Shown piece after piece: positions 52,369 through 64,000 of a stretch of 64,000 nt of DNA; the first letter of the stretch is position 1, and every line of letters begins with the position of its first letter. The notes beneath the pieces are model-generated. The model saw only the letters and a program-made list of their open reading frames with translations. It was not told the DNA's origin and did no database searches. The DNA lies in NCBI RefSeq assembly GCF_910596095.1, contig NC_056536.1, positions 16,973,291 to 17,037,290 of the forward strand. Direction: 5' to 3'. The DNA comes from Thunnus maccoyii. Taxonomy: Eukaryota > Chordata > Actinopteri > Scombriformes > Scombridae. A program made the translations under genes and the position numbers.

Positions 52369-55300
52369 TTAGTTCATCCACTTCCTGCAATTCCAGGCTC
52401 CACAATGGCAAGGGATCTTGTGCTGATCGTCCTCGAAATCAAACTGGTAGTCGTAGGTCAGCTAGAATAAAGAAACAGAGAGTTCAAGGTTTAGATTTAA
52501 AAAATGAACTTAACCGACGATTCAAAAACATACAAAAAAGTAGCAAAATTAAGAGGATATGTAAGAGTGAGTAGTTGTCAGTGTTTTAATGCACTGCACC
52601 TCTTCTCCCTTGGGGATCCTGCGACTGGAAATGATGATAATCTTGTCTTCTTTGTCAAATGTTACAACCTCTGCAACACAGTTGGGGGCACAGGAATGGT
52701 TGACGTAGCTGGAGAGGAGAGGAATAAAAGGCAAGTTAAAAAAAATAAAGTACAAACAAAACCCCCACACACATAACGGATTACTATTAGGGCAACCAAT
52801 ACCAAATCAGTACTTACCGAGCTGGGCCACCGGTCAGAGTGGCATCAATCACCTGCTCGTTGTTGATGCGGAACATGTAGATCCCACGGTTCTAAGTTAG
52901 AGGAAGACAACAGAAAAAGGTTAATGTATACTTAAAATTTTAATTTTTCGCAAACATAAATACCTTGTTGGTCCCAACGCTGAAAGATTTTTTCTCCTTT
53001 TGGTTTTTTTGTGCATACCTCAAGAAATGCTGCTTGTGTACTTTCTGCTTTCAAGTGTCTAATTGGCATACCTGCGACTCGTAGATCTTCTCTCTGCGAT
53101 TGGCCACTTCATTGCGTATGACAGTACCGATGTACTCAATGACCATGGTGTGCTTCTCCAGATCTTTTGCAGCGTACAGACCCAGGCCCTGGATGCGGGA
53201 TCGTGCCAGATACACGTTGTTCTTCCACTCAGTCTTCAGGCGCCGATACTGGGAGGACTTGGAGTGGACAAACTGCTTGCTGTATGGTGTGTTGAGCTCC
53301 CCAGTGAAGGTGCTCTGGTAGGCCTTTGACACGCTGGTGCTATTTAAGGTGTGAGGCCTGGAGAAAATGTATGTGGGTATTAGTTATGTTTTTTTTTTGC
53401 TTTTTGCTTAAGGGAGGATAGTGTGACTTTTTTTGGGAGAACAGGGGAGGGTCTCAACTTTTTTTCTCATATCAGATTTAATTTATTCTTCTCATGTGAG
53501 ATTAATTGTGTTTTTATTAACAATAAAATAGTTTTTAAAAACAATTGTATTATGTTGGACATTTATATATTATATTATTATTATTATTATAATAAATAGA
53601 TCATTTCGGGTGAGGAAAGTGCAGTTTTTACATAATCAAGGAGAGGGTCCAATAAAAATGTTAAAGATCCCTCCAGACATATTTTAAGATGTATATAAAA
53701 TACTCTACTTTGAATAATTATTTGTGTCTAATATAGTTTTTCCACAAAAAAAGTAAAATTATCTTGTTAAAATCCTTAAAATAACATATACATCATCTCC
53801 CTCTTTAAAAATCCCAGAATATGTGAATAGCAAATATATATTTCATCTCAAAAGTTTAACTACTGGACACAAGATCCTAGTCCATTTTCAGTGTATGTGC
53901 ACTGCAGGCTTCAAGTTTCCACATCACACTTGTGCAAGTTGAATATTGGACCACGATTGGCTTCCATACTATTTGTGATGTCACAAATCCTGCTTGTAGG
54001 CCCACCTCTTAAAATCAGATTTTCAGTGAGCACAGAGAAACTTTCCACTTTCAGCAGATGAAAGTGAAAACAGCTTTCTAGTTTCAAACTCTGCACATTC
54101 ATCATTCGGCACAGTGAAGCTTCAACTGCAGAACAAGGAGCAGAACACATTTTTGAGTGGACGGGGACTTTAAAAAAGGTTGGGGGGAGCGTCTTACTTT
54201 TTCCAACATAATGAAATAAAAGTTTCAGCCTCCCTCCACATCCCTGTTATTTTCATACTGTGCCTTACCTCTTGCAGTGTGTGGCGACCTTGGCCTCAGA
54301 GCGAGCACAGCCAGTGGGATTGATCATCAGAGGGAGCTCCATCAGTGGGTGACGGCCGTATCGGAAAAGGTAGTTCTGGCAGTTCTCCACTCCAGGCAAC
54401 TAAAACGCAACAAAGTAACACAAATCATGTTAATTGTGCACTTTGTAGACCCATTATATCATAACCAACATGTGTGGCTATGTACCCATACTTACTTTAT
54501 TTTTTGTTAACAATGGAACTATTTGTATACTCATGTTTATGTTGACTATTAGAGGCAGATGTCAAGTAGTCTCACAGTTGTATGTGTGGGTATTGGCTTG
54601 TAAAAAAAAGTGACTTTTTCTTGCTGCTAATTCTTAGCAAACTCTTACCGACTCAGTGATACGCATGACAGCATGAACTGTGAGGCCATACATCTCCTCT
54701 CCCTTGACATGTTCAGTGAACAGCTTCAACATGGATGATTCATCTCGGAGTTTAGCCACCTGTTTAACAACCCGGTCCCAGATCCCTAAAGACAAAGATG
54801 GTGAATTAATTCAGTCAGTTATTATAAGTAGAAAAGTAGACCACAACTGAGAGATATCATACAACATTAGAGTAGGAGCAGTATATAAGGTCTTACCCTC
54901 TGGAGTAGTGTCACGGTACTGTAAATCCTCCATGCCATGCTCCAGAACACGCACCTCGAACAGGGGATGACTATCATCCTCACTGATGCGGCAGCGGTAG
55001 CGACACCGCTTGTTGGGCACGCGCGTGCTCCAGTAGATGCGTGTGGCCTCATACCCGACAGGGAAGATGGCAGTGGGTGAGTGGAAGTTGCTCATTTGGG
55101 AGGGAAGCAACTGGCCAACAGCGTGAAAGATGAGACCGCCAACACGGAAAAGGTGGATGCGGTCACCTCGCTGTAAGATGCTGGCAATCTGCTTCACCTC
55201 ATCACGCTCAATGTAGACACGCCGTAAAACAGCAAACGTGCTGAGTTCATCTTCACTGGGGCCCTTCAGCTTATGCTGGGTGCACAACATTGTCTTGTCC

Positions 55301-58300
55301 TTGAAGAACATGCAGCGTGCCCGAATTGCACAGGCGAAGTGGTAGACATTTGGGCAGCGCAGTCTGTTGCAGCTGTTGGTGGCACCTGTTTTCTGGCAGT
55401 ATGCACACAGAGTCCGCAATCCACGACGCAGGGCCACCTCTACGTTTATGAGGGCACCCCCCTGCGTCTCATATACCTCTGTGGACCACAGGGCACAGTT
55501 GAGGTGCACCCACAGGTCCACATCAATGTTAAGCAAGCGTGCAGGCCCATCTGTGGCTCCATCACCTTCCTCGTGGCAGAAGCAGCATTTACGTTTATCC
55601 CGAGGCAACTTGTCTGGTCGTAGAGTAATGCGCAGGCGCTCCATCAGCTCAGCCACCTCACGGCTGCTCTCTTTCTTAGACCCACCCTTACGTATTGTGA
55701 TGACAATCTGAAGACGCTTCCAGCGAATCCCCTTCCATTTTTTCACTTTGGGGAGTATCACCTCCTCATCAGGGGACAGAGGCCTGCGCTGCTTGACAGC
55801 CTTAGGGGAAGATTCCATGGTGCTGGGAGAATCTCTAGGAGGTTGTGCTGGATCAGTGACCGATTCCTCCTCCTTGGCAGCAGGACTCAGATGATTTTCA
55901 GTCTGAGGAGGAGGATCAGGAACTGCAGAAGCAGTTGCTGGATCAGTGACTGTCTCTGAAGCAGCAACTTCAGACTCTGTGACATCAGTTGGTTGAACAG
56001 CATCAGTAGGAGGGTCAACGTCCTGTTCAGCCTCAGTCTTGATCTGGACATTGGCGGGACTGGAGGGTGAGGGGGATGGAGAAGCTGATTTTTTGGAAGG
56101 TTCGACGTCACTCGTTGGAACTGGGGCAGATGGGGAAGGATGTGGAGGGGACGGCGATGGGGGTGGAGATTCCTCCACTGGTATAATTGGAAGGTGGCGC
56201 ACATCCAAGTCATTTACCTTGGTTGTGTAACAGTGCTGGACTGGTTTGTCTTCATTCTCTGGGAATTCCTGAGAAAAATTCACATATGAGATGAGATACA
56301 GCTTTCAAGAAATATATAACGCAAATGTATAATACATGCATAAAAAAAAAAAAAAAAAAAAAAAGAGAGATCAGTAATTCACAGTTCTCAAGAGCCTTGT
56401 AATGACTGACCTGTTTAATAAGTGCCAGAATGTCCACCTGTTTCTTCAATGTACAGCCTGGTAAAGACACATCAAATTGCCTTAGCCACTCATCCTGACT
56501 GGGTGAAGCGCCATCCTTCACACACAGAGCCCCTGAAAAACATGAACATCTTAACATTAGTCTTTATTTATGGATTAATAAAGTACATGTGTGTCCCTGG
56601 CAGTGTAGTCACTGACAGGCTTCGATCTATAAGAGGCTATAAAAGGACAAGACTATGGCCACATTCAGACCAAATCCAGTAATGTGTGAAAATGTCAGCC
56701 CTCCTATTCATTTGAATGGGAGCGTTTTCACTGCAGGAGTGGGGACAGCATAAGGCTCAGCAAAAATCTGCAGCAGCCATCCAGCAAAAAATTGAACTAG
56801 AATCAACCTTTGTCGGAACGCATCCTGATGTCAAGTTGCATTGGCCAATCACATACAAGTGCAAGCGCACACTCCTGGAGGGAAACTTTGTAACATGAAT
56901 GCCATGTTTGACTGTTTACCTCTGATCATTGCAACAAAAGATAAAACAGTTGCCACTGTGATAACTTTCCAGAGTTGTAAAATCTTGTCCGTTAGTTTTA
57001 CAACCCACTTTGCAGTGTTTTGCCTTCCTATCAGTCCTTAAATGCATTAATCTGTAACTCCAACTTGACTTTGATCATATTTCATTGTCTCACCGGTACC
57101 TCAAACAACACACTGACCTTTTGTTCCTTTCAATATATTTTCAAGTAGAACTGTATGATTTGGTGTGGCAGGGTGACATGAAAAATGTCCTGAGTCAAAT
57201 TCATATCTTGTTGTGACCTACAGTACCAGTCAAAGGTTTGGACACACTTTCTCATTCAAGGGAATGGGAAGGTGTGTCCAAACTGGTACTGTATAAAATA
57301 AACATCCTAAATTAATTGAACAACAGATAATCCAAATTAACAGTAGTTTATAAATGCATACCTGACTGGCTGGGTCCTTTCCCAGGCCCATCCACTCCAG
57401 GCATGTCAGGGTTTGGGGGAGGGAAAGTCACCTCATAAGAACCTGGCATCCTTATCTTGAGTAGCTGGGCCATGGCCATCATCACATGGTTCAGTTTCTG
57501 GAAAAAAAAAAGTCAGTTCAAGTTTTTGTCACCTTTGGATGAAGATAAAGAAAAGTTAAACAGGGTGCGATTATATCATGGCTTAGTACCTTGGCTGCAG
57601 CGGAGGACAATGTGAAGGTAACAGACACCTCGTTACTTTTGGCCTTGTCCCAGTGGTTGGATGTGGAAACTGCCTTGCTGTCAGCTCCTTCAAATGGTTT
57701 GCTTTCTGGGAATGCTAAAAGAGAACAAAATGTGAAAATTCATCTTTATTAATGTCAGTTTCATGTCAGCAATATAAATTGATTTAATGGTAAAATTAGT
57801 TTAGACTGCAGTAGTAAAACATAACGCATCAGAATCACGTTCAGAATAGATTTCTCTTTAACATGCTCATATGTCTGAAGAATGTTGCTGTTTATAGAGA
57901 GCACATGTAAAATTATTGTAATTTTCACCTGGGATGGCAGTGCGAGGAATGAGGGGGATGATGGGGGATATTGCTCTCTCTGTATCCTCCTCTTTAGGCT
58001 CCCGCAGGTGAGGGAAGCGTGGGGTTTCATCTCCTACATTACTCTCAGGGGATGATGCCGGGATGATGCTTTCTGGGGCATCCTCATCGTCACTCTCCAT
58101 CCTGTCAAAAAGACATTTCCTACGTTCATAGCCACTCAGCAACAACAAATCCATGTATTGTGGTTGACAAAGAACTCAGACACTTCTCCTGTCGTACCTG
58201 ATGTCCTCGTTCTGGTTATGTGGTGGAGTGGGGAGAGCTGCTAGAATGTCTACACTCTTCACCTCTTCTGTAACAGATTCTGCAGGGGAAATTGTAGAAT

Positions 58301-61300
58301 ATTAGGAGGAACCCCAATTACTGCACAACTGCAGATAGATTTTAGACAAATATTCAGGACAAACATTAATTTCATGCCAAATCCCCCAGTGTTTACCCAT
58401 TGGCGCTTCTGCTGGCTCAGTGTCTTTCTGACCCTCAGACAACTCCTCCCCAGGAGTCACTCCATTGAGCAGCTTGTGCTGTACAGAAGGCGGAGGCGTA
58501 GGTGGGAGGGAGGATGGTGGTGTTGGTGGGTTGCTGAGATTACTCTGTGAGGGCACAAAACAATATGCTCTTAAAACAACTTTGCTGTGGAAGTAGCATT
58601 GAACAACCAAATATTGTCACAGCCTGCAACAGTTAACCATGGGTACATGTTGCAGCTTAGTTATACCTTAGTGAGTAACTGAGAATAGTAGTCTGGGATA
58701 TTGTCCAGCATTGCATTTCCAAAGGATCCTTTGAGTTGGGCTTTTCCATTGGCTGGGCTGCTTCCAAAAGGGGCAAAAAGATCCAGACTAGCAGTGATGG
58801 AAGGTTCCATTAGGGGCAGCAGAGAGAGACCCTGAAAGGTAAATGTCCATTAGTCTACATGATGTGGAATAATGAAACACTCTTCAAAAACCCAATGTCA
58901 TATATCATTTAAGACATTATTTTTTTGCCATCCATTTACCTGTTTGAGTTGCTTTATCAGGGCTTCAGCACTTTTTCCAACTTCTTCCTTCTTATTCTTT
59001 TTCCGTGAGTTAGGCCCACGGTCTCCAGCTGCCTTATTAGTGCGCTTTGGCTTTTGTACAGGAGCCCTTTTTGTTATAGACTGCAAATCCTGTAAGAGTC
59101 GAGAAAATAAATGAGAGGTTCTTTCCCCACTTACAACATCATGATGAGGACAAAAAGAATGAATGCAGTAAAATACAACATACCTCCATGTTGCGTGGAG
59201 TCCCTTGAAGTTTTTGCTCCAGCATTGCTAGTTTGCTGTTGATGTGGCCATTAATCTCATTGTGGATGCCTTCAGAAGGCCTCTGAGCAACAACCTGAAG
59301 GTTCTTGGTTCTCAGGAGTTTCTGTAGTAGTTGCTGTCCAGTCTCAGATCTAGTGCCTTGAGTCCCAGGGTCTCCAGCCATGTTTCCAGCATTAATAAAG
59401 CAAGCGTTGTTCCCAGAAGAAACCATGTCACCTGTTACTTCTCGCTTTATAGCCCCAGAATCCTCAGAACCCTCTCCCGCACCATCACACCGAACCTCCC
59501 TTGGTTCCTGTTTAATGTTCTGTAGGGTCATCTTGCAGATATCCCCCTCTCTAGAGCCATGTTGTGTTTGAAGAACATGGCTCTCTTTAACCTGCTGTGA
59601 CTGTTGCTGAACATTCAGTCCTTTCTGTGGCCCATTAGGAATAACTGAGGCTGCCTGACATGTTTCATTGCCTGAGGTCTGAGTTTCTACTTTCAGTCCT
59701 GGACAATCAATTGGACTCTTGGCTCCAGGTGACCTGAGTGGAGATGCCTTGACTTGGCTGTATGGACTCCCCCTTCCAGCCCTACTGTCAGCCATGGAAG
59801 GTGAAGAGACATGGGATGAATGGGGTGAGGCTGGGTGGGCTGGGCTCATGCCAAACGGACCTCTTGGAGAATATGCATTGGATGGGGAACCCTGCATGCG
59901 GCCTGCTGCAGCTGCCATTAGAGCTTGTTGTTGGTTCTGGTTGGGAGTGGGTGGACGCATCCCCATAGCCTGGTTAAATGCGTGCCGTTGTGGATCCCCA
60001 GGCGAGTTGGCTAATGGCTGGCGTGGAGATGTTGGCCTTACCATACGACCCTGATCCATGGGGGATCGTGGCACTGGTACTTGACCTCTCATAATATGTT
60101 GCTGCATCATCTCTCCTACTTGCGGCTGTTGTTGCCCAGGAACCATCATCCCCTGCTGTATCTGAGGAGCAACACCAGGTTGTTGGCCCAACATGACTGA
60201 CTGTTGCTGAGTGCCCACTGTTCCTGGCTTCCCCATGGCTCCATACGGCATCTGTTGGCCTTCCATCCTTGGCATCTGCTGCCCAACTTGCGGCACCTGT
60301 CCAGGTGGCATGTGAGGTCTCAACTGACTGTGCTGGCCTTGACCCATTGACATCCGCAGCATCTGTCCTTGCTGGAGCTGCCTCTGGGCAATCATAGCCT
60401 GGATATGCTGTATCTGCTGGTTTGGGGGAAGATTGCGGAGCTGAGGATTCTGAGCAATAATAGCCTGGATGTTGATAGGGGTGCGGATCTGTCCAGGTGG
60501 AACGCCAGGCCTCTGTGCCATCATCCCTTGCTGCTGGGCTCGAATCATGCCCATCATGGCCTGTTGTTTTTGCTGCTGGGCCATGAGGGCTTGCTGTTGT
60601 GGACTATGGCCCATCACAACAGTCTGTGGCTGTCCAGGATGGTTCTGGCCTATGATCTGCGGCTGGATGCTGGGATCTTGTGACTGCTGCAAGGCATTCT
60701 GAACAGTTTGTTGTTGCTGCTGAACTAAGAAATCAATTGGTTTTCCTTCCTCTTTAATAGTCATCAAATTGGGCTTGTCAGCACTAAGTGAACCTTGCCT
60801 CTGGAGAGTGAGTGGAAGCTGTTGCTGCTGTTGCTGAAGAACACCAGTTTGTTGGTTTGCAACCAAACCTGATTGTTGCTCAGACTGAGGATTTGACTGT
60901 TGTTGCTGGGCCATATAAATCTGGTTTTGATGCTGCTGCTGCTGTTGTTGTAATTGCTGTCGACCCAAGTCAGTTTGATGATCATTTGCAGAGCCTAGTT
61001 GGGACAACTGATTGGGAGTGGACGGTCCACTTTGCTGTGGTGATGTTCTTGTATCTGGACTGAGAATCCCACCCTCTTTGGGGCCTGAGTTTTGGCTGTC
61101 CATAGCTCCCTGTGGCTGGGGTGTGATACTTCCTGCTGAAGGTGAGGAACCCATCTGTGGCGTAGAAGGTTGGGACAGCCGTCCTTGTTCTTGGTTGGAT
61201 TGACTGATCAATTGTGTTGGTTGTCTTTGCTGTGCCATCTGCTGCTGCTGAAGGTGGGCCAAATTCTTCTGCTGTTGCTGCTGCTGCTGAGAAGCAAGCA

Positions 61301-62888
61301 TGCGTTGGGCCAGAATGTTCTGTTGTTGTGGAGTCAACTGAGCCTGGGGACCCCTAAGGCCAGGATGACCTGGAGATCCAACCATTCCCTGCTGACCCAT
61401 GATCAGCTGAGGCCTCTGTTGTTGTGGAGGTGCAACTGGCTGGTTCCCCATAATTCCTGGTTGAGCTGCCATCATGGCTTGAGCATGGTTTATGGGTTGG
61501 CCTCCTATAAGGTTCTGTGGCTGTGGACCAACAGACTGGCCTCCAACCATTCCTTGTGGAACCTGCACCATGTTCTGCTGGTTGGCCTGGTTGGCTAGCA
61601 TCCCCTGTTGAGTGTTTGCTTGTTGTTGGGCAATAAGTGGGTTCCCCATCACACCAGACTGTGGCTGAGCAATTAAGGCAGACTGTTGACTTGGGTGTGG
61701 CATCGGTTGCTGGCCCATCATCACCTGCTGTTGCTGCTGCTGTTGCTGGAGCTTCGCCATCTGCATCCTATGTTGATGCTGTCTTTCTTGGAGAAGCCTG
61801 GGGTCCGCACCCTGCATTGCAGGCCCCTGTGGGAAGAATCCTGTTGGAGCTCCAGGAGGACCCGGGGCCCTGGCACCACTGGCTCCAAGAGCTGCAGGGA
61901 GCTGGGGTTGGGCTGCTCCAATAAAGGGCTGCCCTTGGGGCATTCTGACGGGCATTCCACCTTGGGGCACCATGCCAGGGTGCTGGCCCATTACTGGCGT
62001 CCCCTGTTGGCCCATCATCATCTGGCCGGGCATCTTGGGAAACATGTGAGGGGGGCCACCCTGTGCAGAATGACCTGGGGTAAGAAGTCCTGAGCCTTGC
62101 TGATGCTGCTGCTGCTTGCTTCTGTACTCTGCAATGAGATTGGTGTGCTCCTTCTGCTGCTTGCGTACCTAAAGAGAATAATTATGTACAGACATGAATT
62201 TGCATATCAAGATGCCATGTATTTTTGCTGTGGACAAGTTGGTTAACATGTCATGAAGTTTTCTGCAACTAATCAGATTCTCCAAAATCTACGCACCTGA
62301 TCAAGCTGTTTCTGAATTTTGCTCTGCTCTTCTGTCACCAACTTGAGTTTCTCCGCATCTGCCTCAGCAAACTCCCTGCCAGCTTTCTTAGCAGTGCGTT
62401 GCTTAGCACACAGTGCCTTGCGTGATTTGCGATGAACTCCAATCTGTTCCTCCAAAAATTTTAACTGCATCTGGAGTAACTGCTGGGTGTGAAGAAGCCA
62501 TTCTTCGTATTGGTGCTGTTCTGCGTCATCTGTAACAAAAGAGGATAACTTAAAACATCCACATGGCATGCTTAAGGGGGCAGCAATATAACATCTTCCA
62601 AATAACCAAATATATTTCCAATGAGAGTCAGCACTGGTAGAACATACTGATGATTCCTTGCACAAACTGGGGAGGATTAGGTCTTGACTGGGTGGGATCA
62701 CTTGTTTCGCCCTCCTGAACACAAAAAGAAAGCATTTAAATAAATCAGCCACATAATACATTAAATTAAATTTAATGTATCACTTCTGAAAGGCAAGACC
62801 GCATACCTTTGGAGGTCCAGATGAAAGTTGACCTGGATCTGTGCCTGGAGCAGAGGCCAGCCTCTGAGCAAGCAGAGAAACTTGTTGC
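52369..62888 (-). CDS. kmt2d: Histone-lysine N-methyltransferase 2D (MLL4/MLL2), C-terminal part
   Basis: Nineteen exons, 5' to 3' on the minus strand: 62888-62807, 62714-62648, 62529-62297, 62168-59184, 59089-58940, 58831-58667, 58544-58397, 58279-58198, 58101-57929, 57714-57590, 57497-57362, 56532-56411, 56268-54897, 54785-54649, 54399-54269, 53357-53072, 52891-52818, 52708-52600 and 52461-52369. The frame is continuous, giving the last 2222 residues (numbered here from the first full codon). Residues 51-127 form a coiled coil. A 995-codon exon (128-1122) is rich in Gln, Met and Pro with an LQKLL coactivator-type LXXLL motif. The extended PHD is about 1717-1821, then FYRN and FYRC, the WDR5-binding region GCARSE in exon 54269-54399, a SET domain (GLGLYA, EYIGT, NHSCAPNC) and the post-SET CHCGAWNC. 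The enzyme methylates H3K4, mainly at enhancers, in the COMPASS-like complex. The SET sequence FDKEDKIIII fits KMT2D rather than KMT2C. The N-terminal half lies beyond 64000. Confidence 0.95.
56640..56900. mobile_element. Possible short DNA-transposon relic in a kmt2d intron
   Basis: The phrases CACATTCAGACCAAATCCAG and CATTTGAATGGGAG, followed by TTGGCCAATCACATACAAG, recall a family of fish MITEs that begin TTCAGACC and include an AATGAATGGG-like block. Boundaries, inverted repeats and target duplication could not be established. Confidence 0.25.
57221..57291. mobile_element. Palindromic MITE (CAGTACC... family), copy 2
   Basis: The 71 bp element in a kmt2d intron begins CAGTACCAGTCAAAGGTTTG and ends CCAAACTGGTACTG, mostly inverted, and is flanked by TA at 57219-57220 and 57292-57293. 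It is the same family as 30992-31069. One arm lacks a short internal segment. TA duplication fits Tc1/mariner-type transposition. Confidence 0.78.
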
Positions 62889-64000
62889 CTGGAGAGAGAG
62901 CGAAACATATAATGTATAACAATACCTGCAGTGTACTGAACAATCGTCTATAAGGGTATGTAATTTTGAAACCACTGTGCAAAAAAGTAGCAAATTACTA
63001 TGGTGTTACCACTACCTAGCGGGTTCTTGTGATGAAATCAGACACTAGACATTACAACTGTCACACTGCTGCATACTGGCTTAACTCCTTTTGGAAGAGG
63101 AGATATGCATTTTTAAAAATAATTCCTAACATCTGCCTCAGCAAACAGTTATGCCAGTAACACTGCAGATCTTGTAGTGTCTCTCAAGTTACACAAAGTT
63201 TTCATCCAAATGTTGCTAATTTGCATTTTTGTTTGTTGATATTTTATAAAATATGTGCATGTGTCTCAATTTGTTAGTTTTATGCTTATGTTTTGAACAG
63301 CATGTAACAATGCTACAATATTAAAAGAACACCAGTGCAGTTTTTCAGGGGTGCACAACACTACATTTGCTTACTCTGTCTTGGGGAAGTGTGGCAATAA
63401 TGACTCAGATAATCCTAATTTTGTAACTGAAAAAAATAGTGATTGTGTTATCAACATGTTGAGAGGAGTTGATTCAATTGAGTCATATCTTACTGGACTG
63501 CATTACACTGAAAATGCAGGCTTTGCTAATTCTGTGATTCTATGAGAAAAATATTGGAAAAGCAAGTGAAAATGAAAAGAGGTCCAAAATGATGAACTGC
63601 TGTAAGTGCATGGATGTAATGGTTACAAGTTGACCTGTCTGTATTTATACAACATAGGTGGCTAAACAGCCTGTATATGCAGAGCCTTTAACAAGGTATT
63701 GTTAGGTGGCAAAATGTATTATCACTGTGGGTGTCAACATCTACACTAAGCAAAACTTCCTGTTTTCAACATCTGCCATCATACCAAGCTACCACTAAGA
63801 CATTCTTGCAAAGGTCACCAGATAACAGGGAAAGTAGTTGATCCCCAAAATCAGTACTCCAACTCTTTCAAACATTGAGCCCCTCTTCCTACAGAACTTG
63901 CTTTGTTTTCACTAATGACTTGGTAAACATTCATTTTCATGAATGACTAGCCATGTGGCATTTTTGTCAGCATCCCTCTTTTTATTTTCTGTTCTTAGTC
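62889..64000 (-). other. kmt2d: kmt2d intron, running off the window
   Basis: No further kmt2d exon was recognised between the acceptor at 62889-62890 (minus strand AG) and the window end. The sequence is AT-rich and carries no clear repeat boundary. The next exon upstream of kmt2d must lie beyond 64000, or is a short exon I failed to see. Confidence 0.6.

Noticed and set aside
55273-55711. Plus-strand ORFs opposite the kmt2d PHD exon
   Set aside because: They are antisense shadows of a region with strong protein-level similarity on the minus strand.
61170-62093. Leucine-rich plus-strand ORFs opposite the kmt2d Gln-rich exon
   Set aside because: CAG and CAA repeats read on the other strand give CTG and TTG leucine codons; these are shadows.

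Overview
The window is vertebrate nuclear DNA, almost certainly from a ray-finned fish of the percomorph type. The genes have many short exons with GT-AG introns, the background is AT-rich, and there are abundant dinucleotide and tetranucleotide microsatellites and short non-autonomous DNA transposons. There are no bacterial operons, CRISPR arrays, tRNA or rRNA genes. Four protein-coding genes can be read.

Layout. 1-8040 is noncoding with decayed repeats. ankrd33 (+) runs 8097-10401 in four coding exons, with its 3'UTR to about 11.26 kb. An 11.3-15.0 kb spacer carries a piggyBac-type MITE and other repeats. A CpG-rich segment at about 15.0-15.5 kb ends in a good splice donor and is probably the noncoding first exon of acvrl1, whose nine coding exons run 22842-28139 (+, 501 aa). 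A 3.4 kb spacer holds a (TG)45 tract, a palindromic MITE and a hAT-type MITE. acvr1b (+) starts in a GC-rich promoter at 32.4-32.7 kb, has a 9.6 kb first intron, and nine coding exons spanning 32686-46527 (499 aa). Its T-rich 3'UTR ends near 48.94 kb. It converges with kmt2d (-): the 3'UTR of kmt2d starts near 49.45 kb, its stop codon is at 52369, and 19 exons encoding the C-terminal 2222 residues extend to 62888. The gene continues beyond the right edge of the window.

Function. acvrl1 (ALK1) and acvr1b (ALK4) are type I serine/threonine kinase receptors of the TGF-beta superfamily, lying head to tail. Their L45 loops differ in the expected way: ALK1 has the SMAD1/5/8 type and ALK4 the SMAD2/3 type. 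ankrd33 is an ankyrin-repeat protein whose mammalian relative is known from photoreceptors. kmt2d is a histone H3K4 methyltransferase of the COMPASS-like family. The ankrd33-acvrl1-acvr1b order matches the human 12q13 arrangement, where KMT2D lies on the same chromosome arm but further away.

I did not find a previously undescribed multi-gene system. The most notable items are small: a consensus oestrogen-response-element palindrome inside a transposon-like repeat in the last intron of acvr1b, a short upstream ORF overlapping the acvr1b start codon, well-bounded MITEs with readable target-site duplications, and a non-canonical residue beside the WDR5-binding motif of kmt2d. All exon boundaries were derived by hand from splice sites, reading-frame continuity and family similarity. 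UTR limits are approximate.
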